From: Tetrahymena thermophila SB210
Lineage: Eukaryota; Ciliophora; Oligohymenophorea; Hymenostomatida; Tetrahymenidae
NCBI RefSeq assembly: GCF_000189635.1
Contig: NW_002475959.1
Location: forward strand, 124,001-188,000
Length of the DNA: 64,000 bases
Direction: 5' to 3'
Part shown: positions 1 through 11,108 of the stretch, piece by piece
How positions within the stretch are numbered: position 1 is the stretch's first letter
How the letters are laid out: each line of letters opens with the position of its first letter
Translations under genes and position numbers: made by a program
The notes under the pieces: model-generated
Told to the model about the DNA's origin: nothing
Seen by the model: the letters and a program-made list of their open reading frames with translations, nothing else
Databases searched by the model: none

Positions 1-276
1 TAATCCTCAAAATTAAACATTCTTTTTTCTTAAAGAAATCTCCCATAACAAATTTTCAGGATTATTGAATATTTTTTAATTAATTCATAATAAGTAAAAG
101 TTAGTTACTGATAGTAAAAGTAATAAGTTCTAATTTTGATCTCAAATTTTGATATTCCATTTTCTAAAAGAAGTTTTAATCATACTTTATATCTATCTAT
201 TCAAATCTAATTATCAAATAACTATACAATAAATAATTTTAAATAATTAAAAATAATATCAGATATCAAAGTAAAA

Positions 277-1636
277 ATGTTAAACAATCAAATTAGAGAT
301 AACAGTTAAATAAGAGTTCTTTTAACTGGCGCTTCAGGGTATCTAGCAGGACATGTGCTTAATACTTTATTAGAAAGAGGATACAAAGTGAGAGGAACAG
401 TTAGATCTTTGAAAAATCCAAAGAAAGTTGATCATTTATATAAAATTAATCCTTCAAAGAGAAATAATTTAGAATTAGTTGAAGCCGATCTTTCTAATAC
501 AAACTCATGGGATATAGTAATGAAGGATGTTGATTATGTTGTACATACAGCCTCTCCTTTTCCTTAAACAGTTCCCAAAAACGAAGATGAACTCATAATA
601 CCTGCTGTACAGGGTACAGAAGCAATCTTTGAAGCTGCTTTAAAACATGGAGTCAAAAAGATTGTTATGACTTCATCAATAGCTTCTGTTTTTACAGGAA
701 ATACTCATAAAAACTTCTTTACATCTAATGATTGGTCTAATTTAGTAATTATAATTCATTAAAATATTAAAAATTTTATATCACTCCTCCCTCGCCCATA
801 TTTTATGAGTTCCTGAAAAAATCTTCTAATAAAAAATAAAAGAGAAGGGTGGATGGATATACATACATTAATAAAATAATTTCTAGGAAAACTAATCAAA
901 ATTATAAACTTAAAAATTAGGCTTAATCTCCTCCATATGAGAAGTCTAAAACATTAGCAGAAAAAAAGGCTTGGGAAATATATGAAAAAAACAAATCTAA
1001 AATAAAGATGACAATAATATTACCAGGTTATATTCAAGTAACATAATATTTAATCAATAAAACTTACTATAAAATAGTATCATAAACCAATTATAATAAA
1101 TTTCTTAAATAATTTTAAAGGGACCTTCATTCCACTCAAATGATTGTGTTAGTGCTGACTTTGTCTTAAAAGTTATGAAAAATGAGCTTCCTGGTATTCC
1201 AAAAGTAAGTTTTGCAACTATCGATGTCAGAGATTGCGCTTTGGCTCATGTAATTCCCCTTGATGAAGACAAGTTTGAATTAACTAATGGAAAGAGATAC
1301 CTACTAACTGAAGGTACATACTGGATGTATGATTTAATTTAAATTTTGAAAGAGGAATTCTAATAGTATAAATATAAATTTCCTTCATTCACAGTAGAAA
1401 GCAAAACACTACTCAATATAGCAGGATGTATGGATAAATAGATAGAACTTATAAAACCTTATTTCTAAAGAAGAATTATTTATGATAATACTCCTACTAT
1501 GGATGACATGAACATTCGTTTCAGGCATCATAGAACTACAATTCTAGAATTCGCTTATGATTTAATTAAAAAAGGAATTATCCCAAACAAATTACCTAAA
1601 GAAGTATAAATATGCCCTGAGATAATTAAAAGTTGA
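277..1636 (+). CDS. NAD(P)-dependent reductase, DFR/CCR-like (tandem copy 1)
   Basis: Extended short-chain dehydrogenase/reductase of the dihydroflavonol-4-reductase / cinnamoyl-CoA reductase / NAD-dependent epimerase superfamily, expected to reduce a carbonyl substrate in the cytosol with NAD(P)H; the substrate cannot be told. Exons 277-744, 921-1037 and 1121-1636 give 366 residues (usual length for the family) with TAA/TAG as Gln and TGA stop. The Rossmann motif TGASGYLAG is at residues 17-25, followed by the basic RGYKVRGTVRS strand that suggests NADP preference. HTASPFP, Ser133-Ser134 and the catalytic Tyr162-xxx-Lys166 (YEKSK) are present. Both introns are phase 0 and start GTAA. Two further copies with the same intron positions lie at 2339 and 7373. 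Family call is firm; substrate is unknown. Confidence 0.93.
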
Positions 1637-2338
1637 AAAAAAATTAATATAAAATAAATTGTATATTATATGTTTGAATTTAAATTTTAAATAATTTAAT
1701 ATAAAAATGTTTAAACACATTATTAAAAATTTTTAAATTGCTTGATTAAATTATTTTAAAAATATAATTTGATAAATAGTATTAACCAAAACAAAAAAAT
1801 TCTGTAAATTCATAAACAATGCAAAAATAAAATGTTTTTATAAAAGAAAATTAATGTGTATTTTTAATTTTTAAATATTTTATTTCTTATTTTTTACAAA
1901 ATTAACATTTATCAAAAAGTAAAACTTTTTTAGTAAATTTTTAAATAAATTTAAAATTCTTATTCATTTAAGCTCAAGCTTTTCTCATATTTATTCTGGA
2001 TTTTTTCTATTTTGAAATAAACAATAATCAATTAATAATTAAATTGTAAGAAATAAAGAGCCATCAGCTTTTTTAATTGAAAAATTAAAATTCTTTTTTT
2101 CCAAAAAAATTTTTGTTCAAAAATAATTAAAATTTTGGTAAATTTTGAATCAGTTTTTATATAAATTAACTTCTAATTTAAAGTAAGAAACTAGGGATAC
2201 TTTTAATTTCAGGCTTATTTAGTAACCTTTTTTTTTCTAAAAGAAATTATTAATAATATAAATCATAATTATACCTCTTATTTTTAAATAATTAATTTTA
2301 AATAATAAAAAATAATATAATTAAAAATACTATCAAAA
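1637..2338. other. AT-rich spacer between reductase copies 1 and 2
   Basis: No coding signal, RNA gene or clear repeat is seen. It must hold the 3' end of copy 1 and the promoter of copy 2. The last ~120 bases resemble the region before copy 1 in a short stretch (a run with TAAAAGAA and AATCATA), in keeping with duplication of the upstream region. Confidence 0.5.
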
Positions 2339-3553
2339 ATGAATCAAATAAGAGATAACAGCTAAATAAGAGTCCTTTTGACTGGTGCTTCTGGCTATCT
2401 AGCAGGACATGTGCTTAATAATTTATTAGAAAGGGGATATAAAGTGAGAGGAACAGTGAGATCTTTGTAAAACCCAAAGAAAGTAGATCATTTATACAAA
2501 ATCAATCCTTCAAAAAGGAATAACTTAGAATTAGTTGAAGCTGATCTTTCTAATAAAGAATCATGGGATGCAGTGATGAAAGATGTTGATTATGTTGTAC
2601 ATACAGCCTCACCTTTTCCTTAAACTGTTCCTAAAAATGAAGATGATCTCATAAAACCTGCTGTACAGGGTACAGAAGCAGTTTTTGAAGCTGCTTTAAA
2701 ACATGGCGTGAAAAAAATTGTTATGACTTCTTCAATAGCGTCTGTTTTTACAGGAGTAACACATAAAAATAGCTTTACGTCAGATGATTGGTCTAATTTA
2801 GTAATTTAAATTAATTTATTAAAACATACATTTTATGAAGATTTAATTTAATTATAATAGGCTTAATCTCCTCCATATGAAAAATCTAAGACCTTAGCGG
2901 AAAAAAAAGCTTGGGAAATATACGAAAAAAATAGATCTAAAATTTAGATGACTATAATATTACCAGGTTATATTCAAGTAACTAACTAACATATTACCAT
3001 TTATTTTATTATTTGTTAAAAATATTATTGAAATTAAAAGGGACCTTCTTTCCATTCAAATGATTATGTAAGTGCTGATTTCATCCTAAAAGTTATGAAA
3101 AACGAACTCCCTGGCATTCCAAAAGTAAGTTTTGCCACTATTGATGTCAGAGATTGTGCTTTGGCTCATGTGATCCCTCTTGATGAAGATAAATTAGAAC
3201 TTACTAATGGGAAGAGATATTTACTAACTGAAGGTACATACTGGATGTATGACTTAATTTAGATATTAAAAGAAGAGTTCTCTAAGTATAAGTATAAATT
3301 TGCATCGTTCACTGTAGAGAGTAAATTATTACTTAGTATAGCAGGATGTATGGATAAATAAGTTGAGCTTATTAAACCTTTTTTCCAAAGAAGAATAATT
3401 TTTGATAATACCCCAACTATGAAGGACCTTAATATTCACTTTAGGTTTCATAAAACTACAATTATTGAATTCGCATATGATCTAATCAAAAAAGGTTGTA
3501 TCCCAAATAAATTACCAAAAGAAGTATAAATCAGTCCAGAATAAAATTGCTGA
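2339..3553 (+). CDS. NAD(P)-dependent reductase, DFR/CCR-like (tandem copy 2)
   Basis: Closest paralogue of the gene at 277. Exons 2339-2800, 2861-2977 and 3041-3553 give 363 residues. The second exon is 117 bases as in the other two copies, and both introns (60 and 63 bases) fall at the same codons as in copy 1, which fixes the model. All family motifs are kept: TGASGYLAGHVL near the N-terminus, HTASPFP, the SS pair and YEKSK. It differs from copy 1 mostly by conservative changes (for example SNKESW for SNTNSW), and its C-terminus is ISPEQNC rather than ICPEIIKS. It looks intact and functional; it could have a shifted substrate range, which the sequence does not reveal. Confidence 0.93.
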
Positions 3554-3915
3554 TAGAAATTATTTATAATTTTATCATTGAAAAAATAAATATATAAAAC
3601 TTAAATTGAATAAATATTATTAATCATAATAAAAATTATCTGATCCATTCAATATATTCATCATGATAATTTATATTAAATTTTAAATTATTTCTAAAAT
3701 AAAAAAAAGCTGGGAAAATAAATTAAATTATGTTCATTAATAAGTATCAATTTTATATTTTGTTTTTTATATTAGATAAAATTAATTAAATGATTTACTT
3801 TTGTTTTTATTTTTTATATTTGATATGATTTATTTATTTTATATTTTATAGTATATTAATTAAAGATTTAATTTATACAAACTTATCTATGTATTATCTA
3901 CAAAAATAAACATTT
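3554..3915. other. Spacer between convergent genes
   Basis: Very AT-rich. It lies between the stop of reductase copy 2 (+) and the stop of the minus-strand LRR gene, so it should carry only two 3' ends. Nothing else is seen. Confidence 0.5.
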
Positions 3916-5933
3916 TCAATAAAATTTAATCTATTTTTTTACTAATCTTAAAAATTTTAAGATTTTCTTAGAAAATACTCTTTTTTCATCATTATGAATA
4001 GGATTGTTTCTTTAAAAATAATAAAATATATTGATTAATAAATGAAATAAAATTTTTAAAATATTAATAATTTCCTCAAAATCAAGTAAATTAATTACAT
4101 CAATACAACTTAAAGGAAACTGAGGTGTAAAGCATTTTTTAATTTATTTCCAATATCTAAAATCCCTTTTGAGTTAATTTTATTAGACCTTTTTTTAAAA
4201 TAGTGGTTCTTAAAAAGGAAGATAAATTTTAATAATCATAAATTTTTTAAAGCTTTAAGCATGTTTTATGTGATGAAAAAAATTATTAAGATAGCCAAAT
4301 AATAAATAACCTTAAATCTAGCTTTAAGATTGTTAAATTTAAACAGTTTGATAATCCACTACAAAGACAAGAAGTACCTGTATCGCTGATTAAGTTTTGT
4401 CTGATATAAAAAATAAATAGGAATAAAATGTTAACATGAAATAGTTTAAATAATTATTTTTTTTGAAATAAAAATCTTATTGAAAATATTTGTTAAATTA
4501 TTAATTTATTTACCCTCCTGATAAATCTAAGATTAAGGTTTTTAGATTGATACATTTTCCTAATTCAAATCCAAAATCTGAAGCTCCTTATTAATTTATA
4601 TTGCAATAACTATATTTTAATAAAAACTGATTTTTAAAAATATCTTTTATAAAATATTTTATCATTAAGAATTATTCGTTTTCTTATTCCTAAATTTTAA
4701 AGTAATAAAAAAAATTTTTTAATATTACCTTAAATCAATATCAGAGTGGATGAGATTCTTAATATTTGCTAATCCTTTTCCTAAATAAGCAGCTCCTACA
4801 GGATTAATTTTATTGTAGCTTGATATATTTTATATACATAAAAATTTACTAATTGAAATACAAATCATGCTAAAATAAAATATAACTAAATTCAAGTTAT
4901 AAAAATAAATACAATATTTACAAAATTTGAATTAAAAAAAATAAATTTCTTCATTACCTTAAATTAATGACTAAAGCACTCAAGTTTTTACATAATTCTA
5001 ATCCCTAAAATAAACCTTTAATTGCATTTTCATTAATATTATTTGACCTAAAAAACATAAAAGAGATTAAGAAGCTTTTAAAATAATTTATGGAAGATTA
5101 AAAAAACTTATTTAATTTATTAAATATTTACTAATTACTTTATTTAAAAAAGTGTTTTATAAATATTTATTACCTCAGGTTAATATCTAAATAATTTAAA
5201 TTTCTAATTTTGCTTAAATTAATACCTAGATTTGATGCTCCTTAAGATCCAATTTTATTATAACTTTTTATAAAAATAGTTTAATTGCTTTAAAAAGTTT
5301 ATTAAAACTATGATTAATTTTTTAATAATTAAAAAAATAAGAATTCTGTTGGTTGGAATAAATAAATTACTTTAATTGAAGGACCAAAGTTGTTAGACTC
5401 TCAAAGAGCTAAAAACTGAAAGTTAAGTCAGAGATACCTTTGTCTTCAATTAAATTTGATCTAATAATTGAAAATTAAAGATATTTATTGACTTTTTTAT
5501 TAATTTTAATCATTTATAATTCTTTAAAAAATTTTGAAATAGTTTTCCTGTAAATTAACATAAGAAAAATATTTTCTAAAATAATTATATAAATTACTTT
5601 AAAGTTATGCATAAATCTTTTAAATTAATGCAAAATTGTAATAAACTACCCAGATTTGAAGCTTCTTAATTACCTATTTATTAATTACTTAAAAAAAATA
5701 AAAGGTAATTTACTAAAAAATTAAATAAGCTACAATAAATTTAAAAATAAAAGCAAGCTATAAAATAAGTAATATTGAAATGTTAGACTACTCAAATTTT
5801 AGCTGAAGATGTGTTAGATTTTTAAAGTCTGATACAGAAAACTATTAAATAATGAAATATTTAATGATTTGAATTTATAAAATTGTTATTTTACCTCTTT
5901 TAAGTTAAAAAAGTTTTATTTTATAGAAATCAT
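3916..5933 (-). CDS. Leucine-rich-repeat protein built from one-repeat exons (short paralogue)
   Basis: Eleven exons on the minus strand: 5933-5895, 5841-5792, 5687-5598, 5460-5371, 5263-5174, 5047-4958, 4818-4729, 4609-4514, 4400-4311, 4188-4099 and 4009-3916. They total 909 bases, 302 residues, ending TGA. Exon 1 (39 bases) starts MISIKQNF; exon 2 (50 bases) holds FKNLTHLQLKF; then come eight exons, seven of 90 and one of 96 bases, each one ~30-residue LRR of the pattern NxIxxxGAxxLGxxLxxCxNLxxLxLxL; the last exon is 94 bases and ends RLVKKQIKFY. All repeat introns interrupt after codon position 2, so any repeat exon can be gained or lost without breaking the frame. LRRs of this type make a curved protein-binding solenoid. 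No catalytic domain or signal peptide is seen. The same architecture recurs at 44270-50313. Confidence 0.85.
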
Positions 5934-7372
5934 TTTTTTCTTTACTATTTTTTAAATATTTACTTTTTTATTTTTTTGAAAAATAATTATTAATTTATTT
6001 ATTTTTTATTTTATTGGATAAGTGATTATAAAATTTATAATAAGAGTGATATATTAAAAAAATAAAATTTGATGGTTGCTTGTTTTTAAAAATTATTTAA
6101 ATCTGTCTTTTTAGTTCTTTTCACAATTTTATTTCAAATTATGAAATAGAAGTATTAATATTTAGTAAATTACAATTATTAATTTTAACCTAAAACCTAT
6201 ATAAAAAAAGTAAATTAGATTTCTGTCATTTCTTTTTTAATTATGTTATATTTTTTCTTTAGTAAAAGCTACCTAACTAAAAATAATAAAAAAATTAAAT
6301 TATAATTTCATTTGTTTCCTATTAAACCTAATTTAATTAAAATTAAGAAATTTTCTGTATGCAATTACTTTTTTGTTTTACCTCTTGTTTATTTTATATA
6401 AATGTTGAACAGATAAAAATTCATATTAAAAGAAGACAACTCACTTTAATCTTAGTTTTTAAAATATAAAAATTAAATTATTAGTATAAAATTTATTTAT
6501 TTTTTATTTAACATAAAACTTATTATTTTAAAAAAATGATAGTATGATAATGTATGTATGCTTTTCCTCTATTTAAAATTTTGGCTTAATAAATTTTACA
6601 TAAATAAAATCTGTTTTTTACTTAAAGTTATTTTTCAAATCTAATGATTTGATTTTCTGAATCCTTTTAAATGTTTTTACATAGTTTTTAAAATTAAAAT
6701 AATAAAATATATTACTATTTTACTTAGTAAAATTTATTATTTTAAATAAACAATATAAAGATTTTGTGTATTTATCCTCTCTTAAAATTTTGGTTTAATA
6801 AATTTTAGAAAAATAAAATATGTTTTTTTTTACTTAAAACTATTTATAAAATCTAGTAATCTGATTTTATGAATACCTTTTAAATATTTTAAAAAATATT
6901 TTAAAAATATGTTAAAATTTAAAATGTGATTAAACTAAAATAAAAGCTATTTTTCTTTTATTTATTGCTTTCAAAAATTTAATCAAATAAAATACAATAA
7001 TTCTAAATTTAATAAAATGAAATTTTAAACTGATTAAATAAAAGTTATTAGATAATTTTTGGGAGTAATAAGAATTCTCAACTTTTCTCTGTTACTTTTA
7101 TAAATTAAATGCAGATGGACTATTTTTGTAAGGAATGAATAAATCGGTTGAATTCTGTTAAATAAAATCAATAAATTTTATAATTTAACCAAATTTAACA
7201 GATTTTTTTGTTTTCTAAGCTGAAGCCGATTTCTAGCTTTATTTAAGTTGTAATCATAAATTAATATAATTTAAAATTGAGTTTTATCAATTTAAATTCA
7301 CCTTAGTATTTAAAAAATAGTAATAATATATAATTATAAAATCTGTATTTAAATATTAACTAATTTGAAAAT
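5934..7372. other. AT-rich spacer with a degenerate internal duplication
   Basis: Lies between the divergent starts of the LRR gene (-) and reductase copy 3 (+). Reading both strands gives only chance open frames. It contains a two-copy direct repeat (see separate entry). Confidence 0.5.
6521..6895. repeat. Degenerate direct duplication in spacer
   Basis: Two imperfect copies of a ~170-base block, offset by 209 bases: compare ATTTTGGCTTAATAAATTTT near 6577 with the similar TTGGTTTAATAAATTTTA near 6790, each followed by a tract ending in CTTTTAAAT. The second copy is more diverged and AT-shifted. No coding content. Confidence 0.6.
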
Positions 7373-8576
7373 ATGAGTAGCATGCAACAAAGAGATAATT
7401 CTTAGTTAAGAGTTCTTTTAACAGGTGCTTCAGGTTATTTGGCTGGACATGTTCTTAATCAACTACTTTTAAGGGGTTACAAAGTCAGAGCAACTGTACG
7501 TTCATTGAAGAATCCTAAGAAAGTAGATCATCTTTACAACATTAATCCTTCTAAAAATGCTAATTTAGAACTTGTTGAAGCTGATTTAACAAATAAAGAA
7601 TGTTGGGATGCTGCGATGAAGGATGTTGACTATGTTGTTCATACGGCTTCTCCTTTTCCATAGCAGGTGCCTAAAAATGAAGATGAAGTTATCAAACCTG
7701 CTGTTTAGGGTACTGAAAATGTTTTCCATGCAGCTATAAGAAACGGAGTAAAAAAAATTGTAATTAACTCATCTATAGCTTCAGTTTTCACTGGGAATAC
7801 TCAAAAGAATTACTTTAGCACATCAGATTGGTCATAACTGGTATTTAAATTAAACATTTTTTATTTTAAATAATCATTTAAAAAAATAAAAATTAGGCAT
7901 CTTGTCCTCCATATGAAAAGTCAAAAACTTTAGCAGAAAAAAAGGCTTGGGAAATCTATGAGAAAAACAAGTCTAAAATATAAATGACTATTATTCTCCC
8001 TGGGTACATTTTGGTATGTCCTTATTTATTTATTATTAAGCTAAAATGTTTATTTAATAAAAGGGTCCTTCTTTCCATGCAAATGATTGCGTAAGCTCTG
8101 ATTTTATATTGAAAGTAATGAAAAATGAGATTCCAGGAATTCCAAAAGTAAGTTTTGCCACTGTAGATGTGAGAGATTGCGCACTTGCTCATGTTATTCC
8201 TTTAGACGAAGAAAAACTTTCTTTAACTAATGGAAAAAGATACCTGTTAACAGAAAATTCTTATTGGATGCCTGACATTGTTGATATCTTGAGAGATGAG
8301 TTTTCTAAATATAAATACAAAATAGTTTCATTTACAATTGAGAGCAAATTAATGTTTTCTATAGCTGGATGTGTAGATAAATAAGTCGGAATCATTAAAC
8401 CTTACTTTTAAAGAAGAGTTATTTTTGATAATAGCGATACTATCAATGATTTAGAAATCCGCTTCAGACTACACAGAAACACAATAGTTGATTTTGCATA
8501 TGATATGATAAAAAAAGGATAAGTTCCAAATAAATTGCCAAAAGAAGCTTAAGTAAGCCCTTCAAAATAAGATTGA
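7373..8576 (+). CDS. NAD(P)-dependent reductase, DFR/CCR-like (tandem copy 3)
   Basis: Third and most diverged paralogue of the cluster. Exons 7373-7840, 7897-8013 and 8064-8576 give 365 residues, TGA stop. Intron positions and the 117-base middle exon match copies 1 and 2, but the introns are shorter (56 and 50 bases). The Rossmann motif TGASGYLAGHVL, HTASPFP, NSSIASVFTG and YEKSKTLAEKKAW are all present, so the Ser-Tyr-Lys triad is complete. Its N-terminus MSSMQQRDNSQLRVLL differs from the MNQIRDNSQIRVLL of copy 2. Separation from copies 1-2 by the inverted LRR gene suggests the LRR gene was inserted into the array, or that copy 3 is the older duplicate. Confidence 0.93.
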
Positions 8577-9264
8577 ATCTTTTTATCAACTATAAAAAAT
8601 TCCATAAAAATAAAATAATTTTTTAATAAATTGTTTAAATGTAAAAATTTATGTTTTCTAAAAAAATTATTAAAAAGTTTAAAAAATCTATTTTAAAAGT
8701 GTTTTTTTTGAGAAATTAAATTTTATCTTAGGTTTTAACTGGATTTTATTTTAAATAAAATAAGAGAATATGCTTTTAATGGAGAAGCTATTAATTTTTA
8801 CCCAACAACTACTTTTTCTATTTTTATATAAATTTATTTTTAAAGAGATCAAAAGAATATAGATAGATACAAAATATCATAAAAAATAATTAAAATATTT
8901 TTATAATTTAATAAAAAATAAACATAAAAGTTTTAAAAATCAAAATAGTATTTTGATGTAGATATTATTAGTTCCTAATAAAACATTAAATAATTTTTAA
9001 GAGGTTAGTTTTGATATAATTGATATAGTTATTAATTTATCATATAAATACAAATTCATCATCATCTTCTAGAAATTTTCATTCGTTTCAAAACAGAATT
9101 CTTCGTAATACTTAATTAAAGCCTATAAATCCTCTCATGCTCATAGTTATGTTTATATAAAAGTTTTAAAAGTAAAAATAGTAATTGGATGCAGAAATAA
9201 TTAGTTCTTAATGAAGTATGAAATAATTTTTAAGAGATTAATTTTGATATGATTGATATAGTTA
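8577..9264. other. Spacer between convergent genes, holding a tubulin-tail relic
   Basis: Region between the stop of reductase copy 3 (+) and the stop of the tubulin-like gene (-). Its right half is a diverged duplicate of the tubulin gene's 3' end, described separately; the left half is featureless AT-rich DNA. Confidence 0.55.
8950..9150 (-). pseudogene. Relic duplicate of the tubulin-like gene's 3' end
   Basis: This block repeats about 9176-9376 at an offset of 226 bases: both hold ATTTTCATTCGTTTCA (9075 and 9301), a CATCATC...TTCTAG stretch, CTCTC and the shared downstream tract with TTAGTTC and AAATAATTTTTAAGAG. Read on the minus strand it matches the last ~40 codons and the 3' flank of the alpha-tubulin-like gene, but the frame is not kept and TGA interrupts it, so it is a non-functional tandem remnant. 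It may still act as a second 3' flank. Confidence 0.75.
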
Positions 9265-10623
9265 TCATATTTCTATAATATCATCATCCTCTTCTAGGAA
9301 ATTTTCATTCGTTTCAGTAGAGACTTCTTCATAATCCTTAATTATAGCCAATAAATTCTCTCTCGCGCATGCAAATTCATCTGATTCCATTCCTTCACCC
9401 ACATACCAATGAACAAATGCTCTTTTATCATACATTTTATTAAATTTTTAAGCCATAATTTAAAATATAGAATTAATTGAAGTATTATTGGCTAATAAAA
9501 TAGCATCCCTTTGAAATTTAGATTCATATTCTTTATGTAGTAAATTTTTAGGCTACTTTTAGCATACTCCAACTTTAATACCAGTAGGAATGAAATCAAC
9601 AAAATCAATTGATTGTTTAGATTTGATTATTTTTATAGATTCACTAATTTATCTAGGATATATATCTCCTCTTGCAGTTAAACAACAAGATAAATACTTA
9701 CCTTGTTATGGATTACAATCAACAAAAAAGTTTTATTTGTTAAATAAACTAGAACATAACATATTTACTGTAGGTTAACCACATTTTTCTTTGATGAAAT
9801 TAAAATTAGAAGAACAATAAGAGGGTATGGTGTTATTAATTCTTGGATAACAAACTAAATTAGTTACTAAATTTGCCATATTATAGTTTAAGTCGCCTTT
9901 AAAACGCATTGAATGTGTAAGTGAAGAGTTTATAATGCTGGTTAATTAGTTAATATTTTAGTAATCGAGTTACTCAATATCTAAATAATTATCTGCAAAT
10001 TTGTAAATTTGTTCATTTTAAAATGATAAGCTCATCTCTTAGTGTTCTAAAATATCATACATGCCAAGGACAAAATTAAAGGGTTCAACAACTTCATTTG
10101 CAATATTATTAGATGGAAAGAGCAATGAATTTATTTTAACTTTTTTATTATAATCTCTTGAGAGCCTATCACAAATTAAGTTACCAACACCATTACCAGT
10201 CCCTCCATTAAGAGATCTGTGAATTATAAAACCTTATAAATTTTCGCATTTATTTGCCTCTAATCTTATCTAGTCAAGAGCAATATCGCATATTTCTTTT
10301 CCGAGTGTATATTTCCCTCTAACACAATTGCTTCCACAATCTTCTTTACCAGATATTAAGCAATCTTTTCTAAAAAAGCTGCTACTTTTTTTCCTTATTT
10401 CATCAATAGGAGTTGCATCTAAATCCAAAAACACACATCGAGGAACATATTTTTATTTCTCTGATTCACTAAAAAAGCAAGTTACATTTTCATTATCATC
10501 TTATTACTAAGTTAATTTTTATCCATAAGAATTAATATTGTGTTCTAAACAAATTTATTTCCAATATTCCTATCCTGATTGTACTCCGTATTATCCAACG
10601 AAAACGTTTATTATTTCTCCCAT
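9265..10623 (-). CDS. Divergent alpha-tubulin-like protein
   Basis: Single-exon gene of 452 residues, the normal alpha-tubulin length. It aligns end to end with alpha-tubulin: N-terminus [17 protein letters not shown] (usual MREVISIHIGQAG), LISGKED, the GTP-binding loop NGGTGNG (usual GGGTGSG), [42 protein letters not shown] and the highly kept [12 protein letters not shown]. Alpha rather than beta type is shown by the [10 protein letters not shown] helix and the alpha-like C-terminal half. Oddities: the acetylatable K40 loop is missing; the catalytic GTPase-activating Glu254 of alpha-tubulin (DxTEFQTNL) is Asn (NMANLVTNL), and the neighbouring Asp is also Asn; the tail ends EEDDDIIEI with no terminal Tyr. 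Such alpha-like tubulins are known in Tetrahymena; this is probably a specialised, low-abundance variant rather than a bulk tubulin. Confidence 0.93.
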
Positions 10624-11108
10624 TTTTCAACTATTTTTTTTATTTATATTTAATTAATTTTTTTGAAATAAATTAACTTATTTAACCAAAACCATAATAA
10701 AATTTTACTTAAATTATTTATTAGTTTGATTATAAAATTAAAAAGCATTATAAAAATTTAAAATTTATTTATTTTTAAACAATTTAGAGGTATTAATTTT
10801 ATAAACATATTTTTTAATTTATTATTTTCATGAAATATTCATAATATTATTTTTATAACTCTTATTACTGTTATATTCATTGAATGATTTTGTTCTTTGA
10901 AAAATTTGCATATTTCATAATTGAAATCATTTAATTTATTTTATTTTTAAATTTTAATATTTAATTGTCTTAAACAAACATAAAAGGAAATTTGCATCAA
11001 ATATTTTGATAATAAAATTTATTTTGGTTAATAAATTTTTCAAATAATATAAATAAATTTAATCAATGTACTGGTTTTAGTTATTATTATTATCATCATT
11101 ATCTATAA
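10624..11108. other. Divergent intergenic region
   Basis: AT-rich spacer between the tubulin-like gene (-) and the giant gene (+); it should contain both promoters. No motif could be named. Confidence 0.5.

Noticed and set aside
9590-10510. Plus-strand open frames near 9590 and 10328
   Set aside because: Antisense to the continuous alpha-tubulin-like reading frame.
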